This document shows, one piece after another, positions 25,743 through 37,142 of a DNA stretch of 64,000 nt. A model generated the notes under the pieces. The model ran no database searches. It saw only the letters and a program-made list of their open reading frames with translations, and was not told where the DNA came from. The first letter of the stretch is position 1, and the number at the start of each line of letters is the position of its first letter. Both the position numbers and the translations under genes were made by a program. The stretch is from Cryphonectria parasitica EP155 (Eukaryota > Ascomycota > Sordariomycetes > Diaporthales > Cryphonectriaceae): NCBI RefSeq assembly GCF_011745365.1, contig NW_024468910.1, positions 1,082,068 to 1,146,067 on the forward strand. Direction: 5' to 3'.

Positions 25743-26021
25743 ATGACTTCTCTCCCACCTCTTCGACCATCTGTCCACGAGCATCCATCAGTTTTGTTCT
25801 ACAAAAACACCAACATTACCCAACTGGACGCTTATTTCAACGAGGCACGCCATGGCCTAGCAGAACTGAAGATAAAGATAAACTATCTTGAGTATTGTTT
25901 TCTAGCCTTCCAAAACAAGGTAAAGATTATAGTACCCCTTGAGCGATTTTCGCAACTCCTAACTATGTTTTATAGTGCAGTGTTACTATCTTCCGCTCAC
26001 AAAAGTGTGGCGCTTGCTTGA
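25743..26021 (+). CDS. Small hypothetical protein, 92 aa
   Basis: The ATG at 25,743 has a good fungal start context (acaacATGACT). The frame is uninterrupted and its composition is more balanced than the flanking DNA. It begins MTSLPPLRPSVHEHPSVLFY and continues with a helical middle (LDAYFNEARHGLAELKIK). No signal peptide, membrane segment or known domain is seen. It could be a surviving lineage gene, or the first exon of a longer one, because gtaaag at 25,920 is a weak donor. Confidence 0.4.
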   Translation: MTSLPPLRPSVHEHPSVLFYKNTNITQLDAYFNEARHGLAELKIKINYLEYCFLAFQNKVKIIVPLERFSQLLTMFYSAVLLSSAHKSVALA

Positions 26022-26566
26022 ATTCGATGGAGGAATTTCCCAACCAAGGCAATGCTAACAGAAGCACAGGATTTGAGTTGTCAGATGACGGACTATATCC
26101 TATTTAAACCTAAATCTTTTTTACTTAATTGAACATAATAAGCTTGCTGCAGAACAGAATATCTTGATTGGTTATGCAGCATTTAGTGATTCTCAAATAA
26201 GTTAGGATAAAATAAATAATTTTAAATCTTGAGAAACTCTCAAAATAAGCATCTTTCTGTATGAGTTCTGTTTATAAAAGCCCGGACTATTCAGTTTAAT
26301 CTCTTGTTATCGTATCGGTCTCTATCTTACTTCGCTGTTTCTATATGGTTCTAAAAATTAGAATATTAATGTTTAATAACAAAAAATCACTAAAAATTAG
26401 CTGTGTTTAAAGTTGACTGCCTTGCTCTTCCAATCCCGGAATTGAGATAAATGCTTTCTATAGGAATGACTGTATTGGCTGCGCTAGAGAGGAAGGAAGA
26501 GGAAAGGAACAGGAAGGAAAAAACAGCTGGCTAACTAAGGCTATAAATAGGTTAGCTAGCTATAGT
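26022..26566. other. Non-coding or degraded stretch
   Basis: AT-rich, no open frame of note. A short purine tract (26,488-26,522) precedes the GC-rich patch at 26,567. Confidence 0.45.
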
Positions 26567-26593
26567 GGGGCCAGTGACTCCTGGCCTCGCACA
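26567..26593 (+). repeat. Candidate terminal inverted repeat, left copy
   Basis: Reads GGGGCCAGTGACTCCTGG then CCTCGCACA. It is the near-exact reverse complement of 37,591-37,618, differing by about two short indels. It opens a 240-bp GC-rich patch (26,567-26,800) that is sharply different from the AT-rich left flank. The CAGTGA start is like hAT termini. No matching target-site duplication is visible. Confidence 0.45.
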
Positions 26594-26899
26594 CTTTCTG
26601 GTTTGCTTCACCCGTTGGTACACCACCCTGGCCGGCTACGGGCGAAGATTTCAGCTTTATAGCTCAGCCGCCTTCGGCTCACATCCCCACTTTTCGGTGA
26701 ATTGGTCCGGCGACTTGAAGGGTAAGTGGGGCCATATCGCTCCCCGGCTCCGGCAAATCTTACAGCTGTTCCCGGCTTTTTCGGCCAAAGCAGAAAGAAG
26801 ATGAAAATATAAATAGCAAGCTGTCTAGACTTTACTGTCGCAGAAAGAGCAGATCCAGAGATCCAAAATATTTCATCAACGAATCTTGCCTTTCTAAAC

Positions 26900-27346
26900 A
26901 TGCTCTTTTCATTCATCTGCTGCGTGCTCAATCACAACGGCCTTGCTATCCCGAATATCTATGTTACAGCACACCGGCCTGGTTATCCCGTTTCTGCTGA
27001 GCAAACGGATGCTGATGGCTCTGTTAGCCTGTACATTCCATATAGCAACTATTTACAAATCCAGTCTATCCTCTCAGAAGAATGTCCTCGTTTCACTCTC
27101 TCATTTGCAATAGCGCACCTCAGAGAATATTATCAAATTTCATTGCCATACATCACTACGGATATTCGTCTCGAGCTCATGCATAAGTGCTGCGCAACGC
27201 TCCAATTCATTAACAGCCTCACCTACCATCTCAGTTGCACCATCACCCAACAAGCCCTGGCAGCCACTAAGTTCGACGATGATTCCGCTAAGCAGGTGGT
27301 TTCAGGAAAGGTACCAGATGCAGGGATAGCAGTAGCAACTACATAG
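26900..27346 (+). CDS. Hypothetical protein with a transthyretin/CarboxypepD-reg-like N-terminus
   Basis: Uninterrupted 148-codon frame from an ATG at 26,900, with balanced codon use in contrast to the RIP-degraded DNA around it. Residues about 12-48 (GLAIPNIYVTAHRPG, then TDADGSVSLYIPYS) follow the 'G.pi.n..V......p...TDadG.v.l.iP' pattern of small beta-sandwich modules such as transthyretin-like or carboxypeptidase-regulatory domains. The rest has no recognised domain and contains a few Cys. The hydrophobic start (MLFSFICCVL) is too short to call a signal peptide. It lies just inside the left candidate inverted repeat, so it may be cargo or a remnant of an inserted segment. Confidence 0.45.
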   Translation: MLFSFICCVLNHNGLAIPNIYVTAHRPGYPVSAEQTDADGSVSLYIPYSNYLQIQSILSEECPRFTLSFAIAHLREYYQISLPYITTDIRLELMHKCCATLQFINSLTYHLSCTITQQALAATKFDDDSAKQVVSGKVPDAGIAVATT

Positions 27347-27612
27347 GCAGGAGTCAGCAATATTTCAATGATAGGCATAGATGAGTTCAAGTAGAGACCG
27401 AATATTCAAGAGTACTCTATAATAATTGATCCTTTATTAAAATTCCTTCATATAAATATGATGCAATTGATATCTCGTCTATGCTAGATAATAAGGCTGA
27501 TATTGGTTTTGCAAGATATAGCGATTGAGCAGTCCGGTATTGTAATAAGTAGCGAGTTCAGTGTAGCAATTATAAGACTTTTCTTAATACGCTATAAAAG
27601 AATTATATATTC

Positions 27613-28119
27613 TTAAATCATATTATCTAAGTAAAAAGGATTGTTTTTCACTGTATTTTCAGCATTATGAACCGATATTGAATCATAAATTCGTATAATT
27701 TCGCTTGCAATCATCGATAATAAGCTTAATTCCGAGCTAAAAAGATCTTCCTGAAAGATATAATCTAAGGCGGAAGCTACTCTGTGAATTGTTTTCATTC
27801 GATGATAAATATCCATATAGAGCTTGCGGTTATCTTGTTATAGAGTAGCTAATACACGCTCTCTGTTATTTCTTTCGGCTTCAAGAATAGATATTCGTTG
27901 AGCGAGATATTTGTTTGTAATGTATCTCTCGTCTTGAAGATACAGGCGCGCAGCAAGCCTTGCAGGTAGCAGCAACCGAGGCATATTACTTATTGAAAGC
28001 GGTAGTAAAGGAAGTGGTTTATTACTATATATCATCTTGAAAAGATAGTTGAAGAAATGATATAGAGTACTACTCTTTGAGAAGATGCTACAATATATAG
28101 CATCAAAGATAGATTTCAA
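27613..28119 (-). pseudogene. Unidentified gene with coiled-coil, one stop
   Basis: One minus-strand frame covers about 168 codons with a single TAA at 27,840-27,838, where CAA would restore reading. Segments are MPRLLLPARLAARLYLQD, a heptad-like helix YLAQRISILEAERNNRERVL, and after the stop YHRMKTIHRVASALDYIFQE. The Arg/Leu/Glu pattern suggests a short coiled coil. No ATG lies at the left edge, so this is likely an internal or terminal exon. No family is known. Confidence 0.45.
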
Positions 28120-30143
28120 AATTTACAATCTTTTTTTAGAATCCTTATTTCTACTTTAAATATCATTTCTAAACAGTATATAAATCAGAAGAGTAAGCAG
28201 CTATTCATTGTATATTTTCAAAGTTCGACTGTAAAATAGCTTCTATTATTTATTTATTATTTCTCTTTGAAGTTTGCTTTGCTATTCTATGTATTACTGA
28301 TCTATCTCTGTTCATCCAAGCTAGCAGTCTTATAACAGCCGAGTATGGAATATATTTTCTCATTATATCTAGTAATAAGAACTAATGTTCCTTGAGTAGC
28401 ATATCAAACTCATATTAATTAAAATGCGACGCAAGCCTTGCATTCTACAATGAAAATTACAGTTCTATTCAGTATATATTCAATGAAGAGACTTGCATGA
28501 ACGATAGCTTCTCAGTTTCTACAGACGCCTCTGATGGTAATGCAAGCATTTTGTAATTCGTATGCTAGCAGCCAACTCTTCATATCTATATAAACTAAGG
28601 GCAAATAGATAATATGCTAGCAATGAGACCTACATCTCTGTAGTTATCTACGGAGGCGTGCAGGCAAGCTCTGATATATCTTCTTCTCATTATACTAGAG
28701 TAAATTCAGTGTTTAAATCTCAAGCTAAACAACAAGCCACTTCAAGCTCCGTTGATCAGTTTATTTTAAGTTCTATTAGCTAAACAGTCAGGCCTGCGGC
28801 CTCTAGTGGCTATCATGTTGCAGCATCTACAGCCCAGTATATAACCGAGCCTTCTACAGCTCCGGTTTTCGAAAATCACTCCATTTCAGCATCCGCAGCC
28901 CAGGTTATAACCCAGTCCGCTCAGCCTTCATTTGGAAACACCAGCTCAAATTCTGCGGTCATGATATCCAACCAGATTAGATCTTCCTCAGCCTATTCAA
29001 GTTAATCCATAGCATTAGCTAGCATAGATAAACCGTGCCATATATTGACCACTAGCATTACATCAACAACAAGCAAAGCCTAGTGCACTTACCAAGCTGC
29101 AGATCCTGATCTTAAGAGGGATAAAAAATGAGTGTATATATAGAGAAATAACAGACATATGAACAATGCATTGCCAGGCATGTTTACAAGCTAGGGTTGC
29201 AAATCCAATTCTATGCAGCTCTATGAATTACTTCAGTATTCCAAGATATATTATTACTAGCACAATTACAACATTCCTTACTATAAAATAGATTTAGCAT
29301 GTAAAGATTTATTATTAGCGCTATTTATTTATAGAGAGAAAGATTTATAATACTTGAAATAGATATTCTATTAACTTATTTTCAGAGTACTTTTATAGAA
29401 ACGATACGCATGTTTCTTGGTTCAAAATACTATAAATTAAAGCAGTTTTGTATTCAGATTAGAAGATAATCCAGCAGATTTAAACATATAAGAGCAATAT
29501 GTATAATAAAAGCATCTCTAAGCAAGCTAAGCTTCAACATGCGACAGATTGCAAATGATGGCGAACATTGTTAAAAAAGGCTAACAAGTTTCATAAGCTC
29601 TGCAAAGCCCAAGTATATCTCGTGCTGTATAAAAATAGCAAGTTTTATATATATTCGTCGGAAAGGAATAACGAGTCTTAGCCACCACCAATAAAGAAAA
29701 TTGTAAGCACCTTATAGCTCTTTGTCAGAGCCGATTGTGCCAGCAAGGCTCAGAGCCAGCTAAGCCAGCTGAATTACGAATGACTAAGCAATATGCGGCT
29801 ATAAAGCGGCTTTCTAGCCACGTCAGCACTGCTGAGCAGAACTTAGCTCCTTAAGCCTCAATGTTATTCTGGTTGTATGCCCCTGAAAGAGAGAAAAGAC
29901 CTCGCCACATTGCCTTTGCAACCTTTCCACCTGACACTCTTCCTTTAAGAAACCAATTGAGAGAGAAATTACTAGACTTTGAAGGCTGATCTATAATAGA
30001 AACTCACTTACCCATTGCCGGAGATATATAATCCATCTGAGTTGAATATTGAGAGTTGAAAGCAAGATTGATTATTAATATTTAAAATATCTCAACTATA
30101 AAATCAATAGCGCGCTGGAAATATAGCATAATTTTGATTTATA
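28120..30143. other. Degraded stretch with faint coding traces
   Basis: AT-rich with dense stops. Bases 28,780-29,000 are less mutated and read Ser/Ala-rich on the plus strand (ASTAQYITEPSTAPVFEN), perhaps a disordered linker of a dead gene. Bases 29,690-29,960 are balanced in composition but show no frame. Confidence 0.4.
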
Positions 30144-30428
30144 TCAGAGTTGTTCAGAATCTTCTTCTTTAGCTTTCCTAATGTGAAACAATACAGATTT
30201 TCCTCCTATATCTGCACTAAATACTGGTATTGTTAAGCATATGCGCACTGAAGTACTCATTTCTTCATCTTCTGCTCGTAATACTTCGTATAATTCTTTT
30301 CTGTACTGACTTACAGGATTCGAATCATCTGTATTAGATAAGATATTCATACTTCGAATCAGATCAACTGCAACTGTCTTCGAAGAAGTTATTAATAGCA
30401 TCGAAGGCAGATTATTCGAGTTGCTCAT
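30144..30428 (-). CDS. Small hypothetical protein, 94 aa
   Basis: Uninterrupted frame from an ATG at 30,428 (MSNSNNLPSMLLITSSKTVA), with a hydrophilic middle (NPVSQYRKELYEVLRAEDEE) and the C-terminus RKAKEEDSEQL. Moderate AT content. It lies on the same strand as, and just downstream of, the degraded gene at 30,630-32,360, so it could be a surviving 3' exon of it. No domain is recognised. Confidence 0.33.
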   Translation of the reverse strand: MSNSNNLPSMLLITSSKTVAVDLIRSMNILSNTDDSNPVSQYRKELYEVLRAEDEEMSTSVRICLTIPVFSADIGGKSVLFHIRKAKEEDSEQL

Positions 30429-30629
30429 AACAACACCCTAGCATCGCAAGCTAAATAACAACATATTGAAATTCGAGCTAATAATAAATCTAGTGGATTC
30501 GAAGCTGAAATCTCTGCCACGAGAACTATATCAGTCTTGTTGCTTGAGAAAAGATCCTTTCCACAATAAGAATAAAGCATGCTTCAATAATCTTTCCCAA
30601 TTCCCAGTTCTCTCTTGCCATTCTTGAAA

Positions 30630-32360
30630 CTATGCTGAATTTGTTCCGATTTCTTTCACTAATTTTATCTTCGTCCCGCTATCATCTCCTCTTTTTATCT
30701 TCATCTCATTTCCTTCCTCTACTTTCACATCTATCTCAATTTCTTCAATTTTCATAATTGTATTACTTTCCTCTAGCTTAACAATATCTTCCATCTTATC
30801 ATCATCTATTTCACTGCGCTCTTCAAAGAGCTCTTCGATAGTGCTTGCGATCTGCCAAAGCTCTTTCATATCGATTTCGTATTCTTCAAAGTCACCGAGG
30901 AATGCAATCAAAATGTTCTTCTGAGTAAGTAGGGGCGAAGAGAACATGAAGTTCGCCGAAGCTTCTTTTATTTGCCGATCGAAAAGACTTGACTGGAGCT
31001 GCAAGTATGTACTAATAAATAGCTTTTCACCCCGCTAGAGAGTTTCCAGTGCAGTATTGAATTCAGATATATCTTGCGGCTTTAAAGAGTCTGAATTTCC
31101 AGTATGCATGCTAACTTTGTCAGTTTCGAATCCTAGATATCGTGCTATATGTTGAAAGTGATGCACATAAACTTCCTTGATAACGCCTTGCAGCCGATAT
31201 TCTCGAACCTCTTGAAGCAGTGAATCATTTATCAAGTCAGCAAACCTCCTAAATGCTGCCATAAATAGCTGCCTATAAGCTAGATAGAACTTTTGTTCTT
31301 TATTCAAGCGAGCGCATCTTTCTAAAAGCTTCCAATGATCTTCTGCAATCTGAATTAGTATAGGCTCAACAGGTTGGAAACTCGCATCGAGAACGCTACG
31401 CAAGATATCATATTTGATAATACCTGGTTCTATTTTAAGCGCTATTCAGATCTTGATTGCTTTTGCTGCAAGGGAAAAATATGCTGTATCTTTGTGGAAT
31501 GTTTCGATACTTGAAATGAAGCACTTCAAGCTCAAAATTCTCTTTTGCAATTCTTCTCTGATACAATTATCCGTGATAAAAGAAAAGAGTTCGCTATGCA
31601 GGAATAGATCTTGAATCTCAGCTGCATCCGAGCTATAAGGCATGCAATGTTATAAATGCTGCACTATATCAACATCTATAGCTTGTGCAATCATTTCATT
31701 CTTATTCATAATCGTGTTTCATATATTATATATATATTTCAAATATTTGATAATTTCCTCGTTACAATGCAAAGCAATATATTTATGCATATTTCCGAGT
31801 TTCAGATCAGACCAAAGATCTGAGAAGCGAAGCAAATCATTAAGTGCTTCTCGAATATTTTTGTAGCGTGATAATGCGCGATAGATTGGTTCTTTGAATA
31901 TACTCAATCTTTTAAGCCAGTCTTTTCTCTCAGAATAGTCAAGCTTATCATCTTTGCATATCTTCCAATAAATCTCGCTATCGCTGTATACTACTTGAAA
32001 AGAGAATGCTTCGCATTTATGCTGAAATAAGTATTAAAGTCGAGCTTAACTGCCACCTGCTTATTTGATTCCTATATTAGCAAGTCAAGCCTCTATATGC
32101 TTTGTATGCAGAGTACGAACTTTGCTCATCCGCGCAATAGAGCCTGAGAATCCAATAATAGTCTAGTCTCCATAGTTTACATGCAGCTTCCACGCATTAT
32201 CAGCCATCTTGGCAGTGGAATTGAAACCTAGCTAGCAGAGAATGAACAACGCTGGGATTAAGAAGCTCTGCAGTTGGAATTCCCAGCAATAACAGGATTC
32301 TTTTTCGCATTCCCGAGTCGATTTGAACCAGAATTTGATTTTCCAATACCCATAGTTTAC
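30630..32360 (-). pseudogene. Large RIP-degraded gene, at least two exons, family unknown
   Basis: From 32,022 to 30,630 one minus-strand frame runs without a frameshift. It has four internal stops (TGA near 31,720, TAA near 31,650, TGA near 31,444, TAG near 31,037), each one transition from Arg/Trp or Gln. Segments include YSDSEIYWKICKDDKLDY, IREALNDLLRFSDLWSDL, WKLLERCARLNKEQKFYLAY and a very acidic C-terminus (IEEIEIDVKVEEG). An acceptor (ttatttcag) precedes 32,022. A second frame upstream (32,290-32,060: PTAELLNPSVVHSLLARF, LWRLDYYWILRLYCADE) looks like the preceding exon. An ATG near 32,355 begins MGIGKSNSGSN. The protein would exceed 450 residues and be largely helical. No known domain. 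Confidence 0.6.
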
Positions 32361-32723
32361 ATAATTCGGTTCTCTTGAACAGCTTTAATTTATGTTCGAG
32401 ATTAGAACGGTTGGAAAGCTGTGCTCCCGACTCAACTCGGGAAAAAGAAAGACAGGATATAAGTGCACGGAATACACTAACCAGCTATAGCTCAATTGAT
32501 TCCATTTTCTATTATAACATATTGGAAGTTATAGAATACATAGCAGTAAGATTTTTAAAATTATCTTCTTATTTACTTGAATATTAATAGATTGTTTTTA
32601 TAGCTTATCTTAACTATTTCAAAACTTATTTAAGTAATTAATGCAAAAGCTAGTTTCCAAAATTTAATCTTCTTATATTTATATTTATATACAAACACTA
32701 TAACAAGGCTATCTTCAAGTTTA

Positions 32724-33670
32724 TTACAGATTTGATAATCCGAAAAAGTTAGCTGCTAAAGAATAATCCATATCTATATCTTGCTCTGCATTATATTTTT
32801 CAAGTCTCCGTGCTTCTGTGAACAGCGCTTTTGGATTGCATAATGCTGTTTGTGCCTCTAGCATATATGTATCAAGTGTAAATGTAGAAGAGGCAGATGA
32901 TAATGGAGGTGTTGCTGAAATATTGCTACTGGATAGCTGATATGAATTAAGTGATATGCTTTGTCTTCCAGCATTTCTCACAGCAACAGTATTGTTATGA
33001 CCCATCCAACATGCAGGTCACGAAACAGGTCACGAGTAACAAGAACCAGGTGTCAAGAACCCAACGTTCTAACAAAGCATTGATTACATAACCCAGGGTT
33101 AGGGGTGTAAAGGAGGGAGGATCACTAGGCTCGCCAGCGATCCCAACGAGCTTCACACCCTGGATCACTAGGCTCGCCAGCGATCCCAACGAGCTATACT
33201 AAAGAGCTGGATATATAACCACACGTTCATTACCATTAGATAGATTCAGTACATAGCTCTTCAGTTGTCAATCTAAGTATTCAGTCTTACATACTGAGTA
33301 GCCCCAAAGGCAGTAAACACTTGCATCGCTTATTGAGAACTTGTACGGTTCCGTATTCAAGAACTTAACACTTTGACACCGCTCTTATTAGCATAAACCC
33401 CTTTGTGTACTTTGGAATCTTCGGATTGCTGCAGTGCTCATTACAAGTATCGAAATTGTCCGGGCCGAGTTTCTGCTTAGAAGAAAGGTAACGAGTAGCA
33501 AAGGTGAAATGCTTATCAGACTGATATAAGTAGGTGCTTCCTCTAAATTCAATAAGGATAGCAACATGGGCTCCGGTCAAGCGATAAAGCATATTAGCCT
33601 TTTTCATTAAACCTTTCTTCCGATTCCAGAAGCCTTTTTTAGCGTCCTTAAAGCCCCTTATTTTTAGCAT
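32724..33670 (-). pseudogene. MADS-box-like gene interrupted by a solo LTR
   Basis: From an ATG at 33,670 the minus frame gives a MADS-like N-terminus: FKDAKKGFWNRKKGLMKKAN then LYRLTGAHVAILIEFRGSTY. This matches 'fsKRrnGLlKKA.ELsvLcdAeVaviifs..g.lY'. The canonical N-terminal GRGK is reduced to KIRG. The frame stays clean for 99 codons until it enters the LTR at 33,370 and stops two codons in. On the other side a clean frame resumes (32,992-32,724: NTVAVRNAGRQSISLNSY, DTYMLEAQTALCNPKALFTE), plausibly its original C-terminus. MADS proteins are nuclear dimeric transcription factors. This one should be disrupted unless a truncated form is made. Confidence 0.6.
32993..33370. mobile_element. Solo LTR, 378 bp
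   Basis: Begins TGTTATGACCCATCC and ends GAACTTAACA, giving TG...CA ends with a TGTTA/TAACA terminal inverted pair. It has little RIP. An internal 34-bp direct duplication (33,119-33,152 and 33,162-33,195, starting ggatcactaggctcgcc) is present. No 5-bp target duplication is visible (agtat versus ctttg), so the insertion may predate flank decay. The first 34 bases recur at 37,143 and, diverged, near 56,285. Confidence 0.68.
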
Positions 33671-33899
33671 TATTGAAATAACTTCAGGAATAAGAAATAA
33701 GATAGGGAAAGGAAAATTAGATTTGGAACTGCTCTTAGAAGATGTAAGGAAATAAGCTATGTAAATGAAAATTCAGATTTGAAACTCATGCTTCTTATAT
33801 ACATAGTTTTTCTTATAATTTGAATAGCAATATTATATATAGCATTGCTCTAGATTTGAATTGTTAAGCTATTCGAACTACTAAGCTATTTCACTACTA
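33671..33899. other. AT-rich upstream region of the MADS-like gene
   Basis: No gene is seen. This would be the promoter side of the minus-strand MADS-like frame. Confidence 0.3.
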
Positions 33900-33968
33900 G
33901 CCACTCGACCGACCCTTAAGCCACTCGACCGACCCCTAGGCCACTCGACCGACCCCCAGGCCACTTGA
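33900..33968. repeat. 20-bp tandem repeat, about 3.4 copies
   Basis: The unit GCCACTCGACCGACCC plus four variable bases (ttaa, ctag, ccag) starts at 33,900, 33,920, 33,940 and 33,960. It is strikingly GC-rich and free of C-to-T damage inside strongly AT-rich DNA. Confidence 0.85.
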
Positions 33969-34196
33969 TTCTCAAAAAGTTATTTAATCCTCAATTAATA
34001 AGCTATATATTTTTCAAACAAATTTAAAAAATCTTTATAAGAATACTATTAATCGAAAACTTAAATAAGCTATCAAATCATTTCTTTCTTTTACTTATAA
34101 CTATATAAAATAGTTGCTTAACTTTTCATTTTTATTTATATATAATCTGCTATTGCGAAAAGATTTACAATTATATTTAAGCACTCTATTCTTATA

Positions 34197-35650
34197 ATGG
34201 AAACAATAACAGTATACATTTTGAGTTTTAGCATTTTGATCGGAGTATTTCTATGCTATCGCATTTTGACTTTGATTTTACCACCAGTTTTTCATTATCT
34301 CAAATGCTTAATATTACGCTTTCTCATTCTATCAGTCTTTATCCACTCCAAACGCTTTATTACTTTAATTCGATTGCAAGCTCTTCTAATACTGTTATAC
34401 TTTGCACTGAATATAACTATTCTTTGTATCAAGAATGAAAACCTTCAAAGAACTACAGCATTAATGGCTATAGCGAATTTGATCTCCAGTTCTCTTGGTA
34501 GCCGGATTAATCCGCTTGCAGATTTCCTTGGAATTTCTCTCCATCTATACTCTCTTATGCATCGCTGAACTGGAAAAGTTGCAATGGCGCATGCAATAAT
34601 ACACACATATTTTATGTTAAAGCAAGCACAGAGCTTAACAAAACAAGCTATTTCAGGGTATCTTGTAAGTTTAATGGAAATATTTGCAATACAAAGCTAA
34701 TTTTTCGAAAGGCTTTAGAAAGCTTAGCTGCTTTGTTTATTACTACGCTATGGTTTTGAAAACAGTTCTTTATATAGCTTTGGTCAAAGCTACATCTATT
34801 CCTCGAACTTATATGCTTAGCCGGAATTATGTAGCATGTATTAAGTCTTGATGCATATCCGAAGATCCTCGCTATTATTACTACTTCGCTCTCGATTTCC
34901 ACATTTATATATCGCTTATTTCGCATCATATTCTTTCATACTAGCGCATCTATCACTTCATATACAAATCAGAACCAACTTATATAATTCGAAGTTAAGA
35001 CTAATTAATCTATATCTATTCTTCCAAACTCATATTTTCATATCATCTTTCCAGGAACTCAGCTGCATTATAACCTTTTTCAAAGTTACCCCTTGATAAT
35101 AATAAGCTATCAAGATAAAGTTTCTGAGATAATAATCTTGATTACATCGATTCCAAAAACAACACATCTGAAAATTGAAACACCAAATATAGTCTTGAAA
35201 AAGACAGATACGATTGAGAAGATGCTGAACTTGCTTTCGGAAAAAAGAGGCTTAACTAAAACAACATCGAACTTAGTTTTTTTTATGAATCCAAAGATGC
35301 ACGCTAAACACTTGTGGGATTTGAGCAAAGGAAAAAAGATATTGCTTGATAATCCATATAGATATGATGCAATTGAGGGGTACGATATTGTAATTCTTCT
35401 TGCAGAAGGATGGAGCATTGCAAGAATCTTATCATATATGACTGCTTTAGCTGCACGAAAGGATTACAATAAAAGCGTTGATCCGGAGAAAATATGTTTC
35501 CGAGATCGAATACGCTGTATCAACTTATTCTGGTGAGTGAAAGATAATGCTCAAGCTGAATGAGTATAAACACAACTTAGATACTTGCAATTTCTGAACT
35601 GAGAGAATATAAGCTTATAAAGCTTCACTTTTTGAGCAGATGCTAACATA
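34197..35650 (+). pseudogene. RIP-degraded ferric-reductase-like membrane oxidoreductase
   Basis: The plus frame from an ATG at 34,197 encodes several hydrophobic helices. It then reads TTALMAIANLISSSLGSRIN, PLADFLGISLHLYSLMHR, a TGA in place of Trp, and TGKVAMAHAIIHTYFML. This is the 'R.g.la..N.ipl.l.gR.NpLadfLGi....y...HrwiGr...l.a.iH' signature of fungal ferric-chelate-reductase-like transmembrane domains. After stops, 34,850-35,090 gives IRRSSLLLLLRSRFPHLYIA (last helices). Then 35,093-35,536 gives ILLDNPYRYDAIEGYDIVIL followed by AEGWSIARILSYMTAL, the NAD-binding 'l.GPyg......yd.vlliA.GiGIa..lpyi..l' motif, and DRIRCINLFW near the end. About ten stops make it dead. Heme-binding His residues in SLHLYSLMHR and AHAIIH remain. 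Confidence 0.65.
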
Positions 35651-37142
35651 AAACAAGTTACTATTTATAGTATAAGCAATATACTCTCAAGCATATAAAA
35701 AGATAAACAAAATCTTATTCGAAGATCGCTCTCATTAATCATATATCTCTAACTGCAATGAGCTACAGCGACAAAATATAACGGAGATAGTTCATAATAA
35801 TATATACAGAGAAACCATACTTCCAAGCAAGAAGGTCATTATAGGTATGAATGAAGATGATTCTTATTTGTTATTCTAAAAGTATATGTAGCATTGGAAA
35901 ACTTATGCTTTATATCTAACTAATACATTTAGCTTATGAAACTCGAGATTTCCTCAATTTATACTGCAACTTCGCTATTCTTAGCTGTTTCAGAAGCTTA
36001 GAAATTGCATTTATTACATTGGAATCTTCTATATAGCATATCAATTTAATTTACTATTTTTAAAGGAACATATTCTTTTTTCCTATCTAGAAATAGTAAA
36101 AGATAATTTTATCTAAGAATGCAATGTATATCTAAGTTGTTGTAATATTAGGGGCTTATATTGCTTGAGTTGTAAGCATTTAGATTATCTCTGATTAATT
36201 GTAAAGTCTAGAGCTGAAATTTTGCTAAGCTGTGCTTTTATTCTAACTTTCTCAAACTTCCCTTCAGTATATATCATCTACGCACTTATATATATGCTAA
36301 GTCTAAATAAAAAAAAGAACTTCTAACTCTATACGCTGCTCTTATTTTGCATTATAAGGTCTTTTGATGGTTTATATAATAGATTCGCTGGCTAAAACTT
36401 GTTGGAGCAGAGTGCATTGCTCTTCTTATCACTTTATATATCGCATCAGGTCTCTAGCTCTTATTTGCTTTCTGGTGCAGATAATACGAAGTGAACTATA
36501 GAATTGCATTCTACCTTTGTGCTTCCAGCAGCATGCTGGTTCTAATTAGCAACAAACCCTGCAAGCGATCTTATATCTTTTTTTTATTCTGTTTGATCTA
36601 TCGCCTGAATACTTTGAATGCACGCTTACAAAAAGTCGCTAACCTATACAAGAAAGCTTGATATTTACAGCATAGCGCACTGTATTTAGAAATATCAACC
36701 CTCTTATCTTTCTTAATTCATATTCTATAACATAGGATTACCAGCTTATCTAACACTCTTGCTTATTAACTAACAATATCGGATTATATGTATTCTAGCA
36801 AGCTAAATCTTATTTACAAAGTAGGTATAAAAGCTAGTAAGTGATAGCAATATTCTAGCTCACTTCAAGATTATATAATGTTGCATGCACGAGTGCTCAT
36901 CAGATCCTGTATAAGAACAGAGTCAAAGCGATTATCCAAACAGAAAGCACGAACTCGAGATTTTGAATGATATAAGCATTATCTTAGGGTCGATGGCGAG
37001 AAAAATTATAGTTACCAGCTTCTTATAACAGTCCAGAGGACGATAACTTATAGTCTGACTCCACCACGTTTGAGTCATCGAAGAACATGAAATCCATAAG
37101 GAAAGGCACAGAAGTATGTCTTGTAAGTGAACTGCTCCTTGG
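35651..37142. other. AT-rich degraded stretch
   Basis: Dense stops, no recognisable motif. Bases 36,470-36,740 keep a faint plus-strand frame but nothing identifiable. A minus-strand frame at 37,023-37,135 is short and uncalled. Confidence 0.45.
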
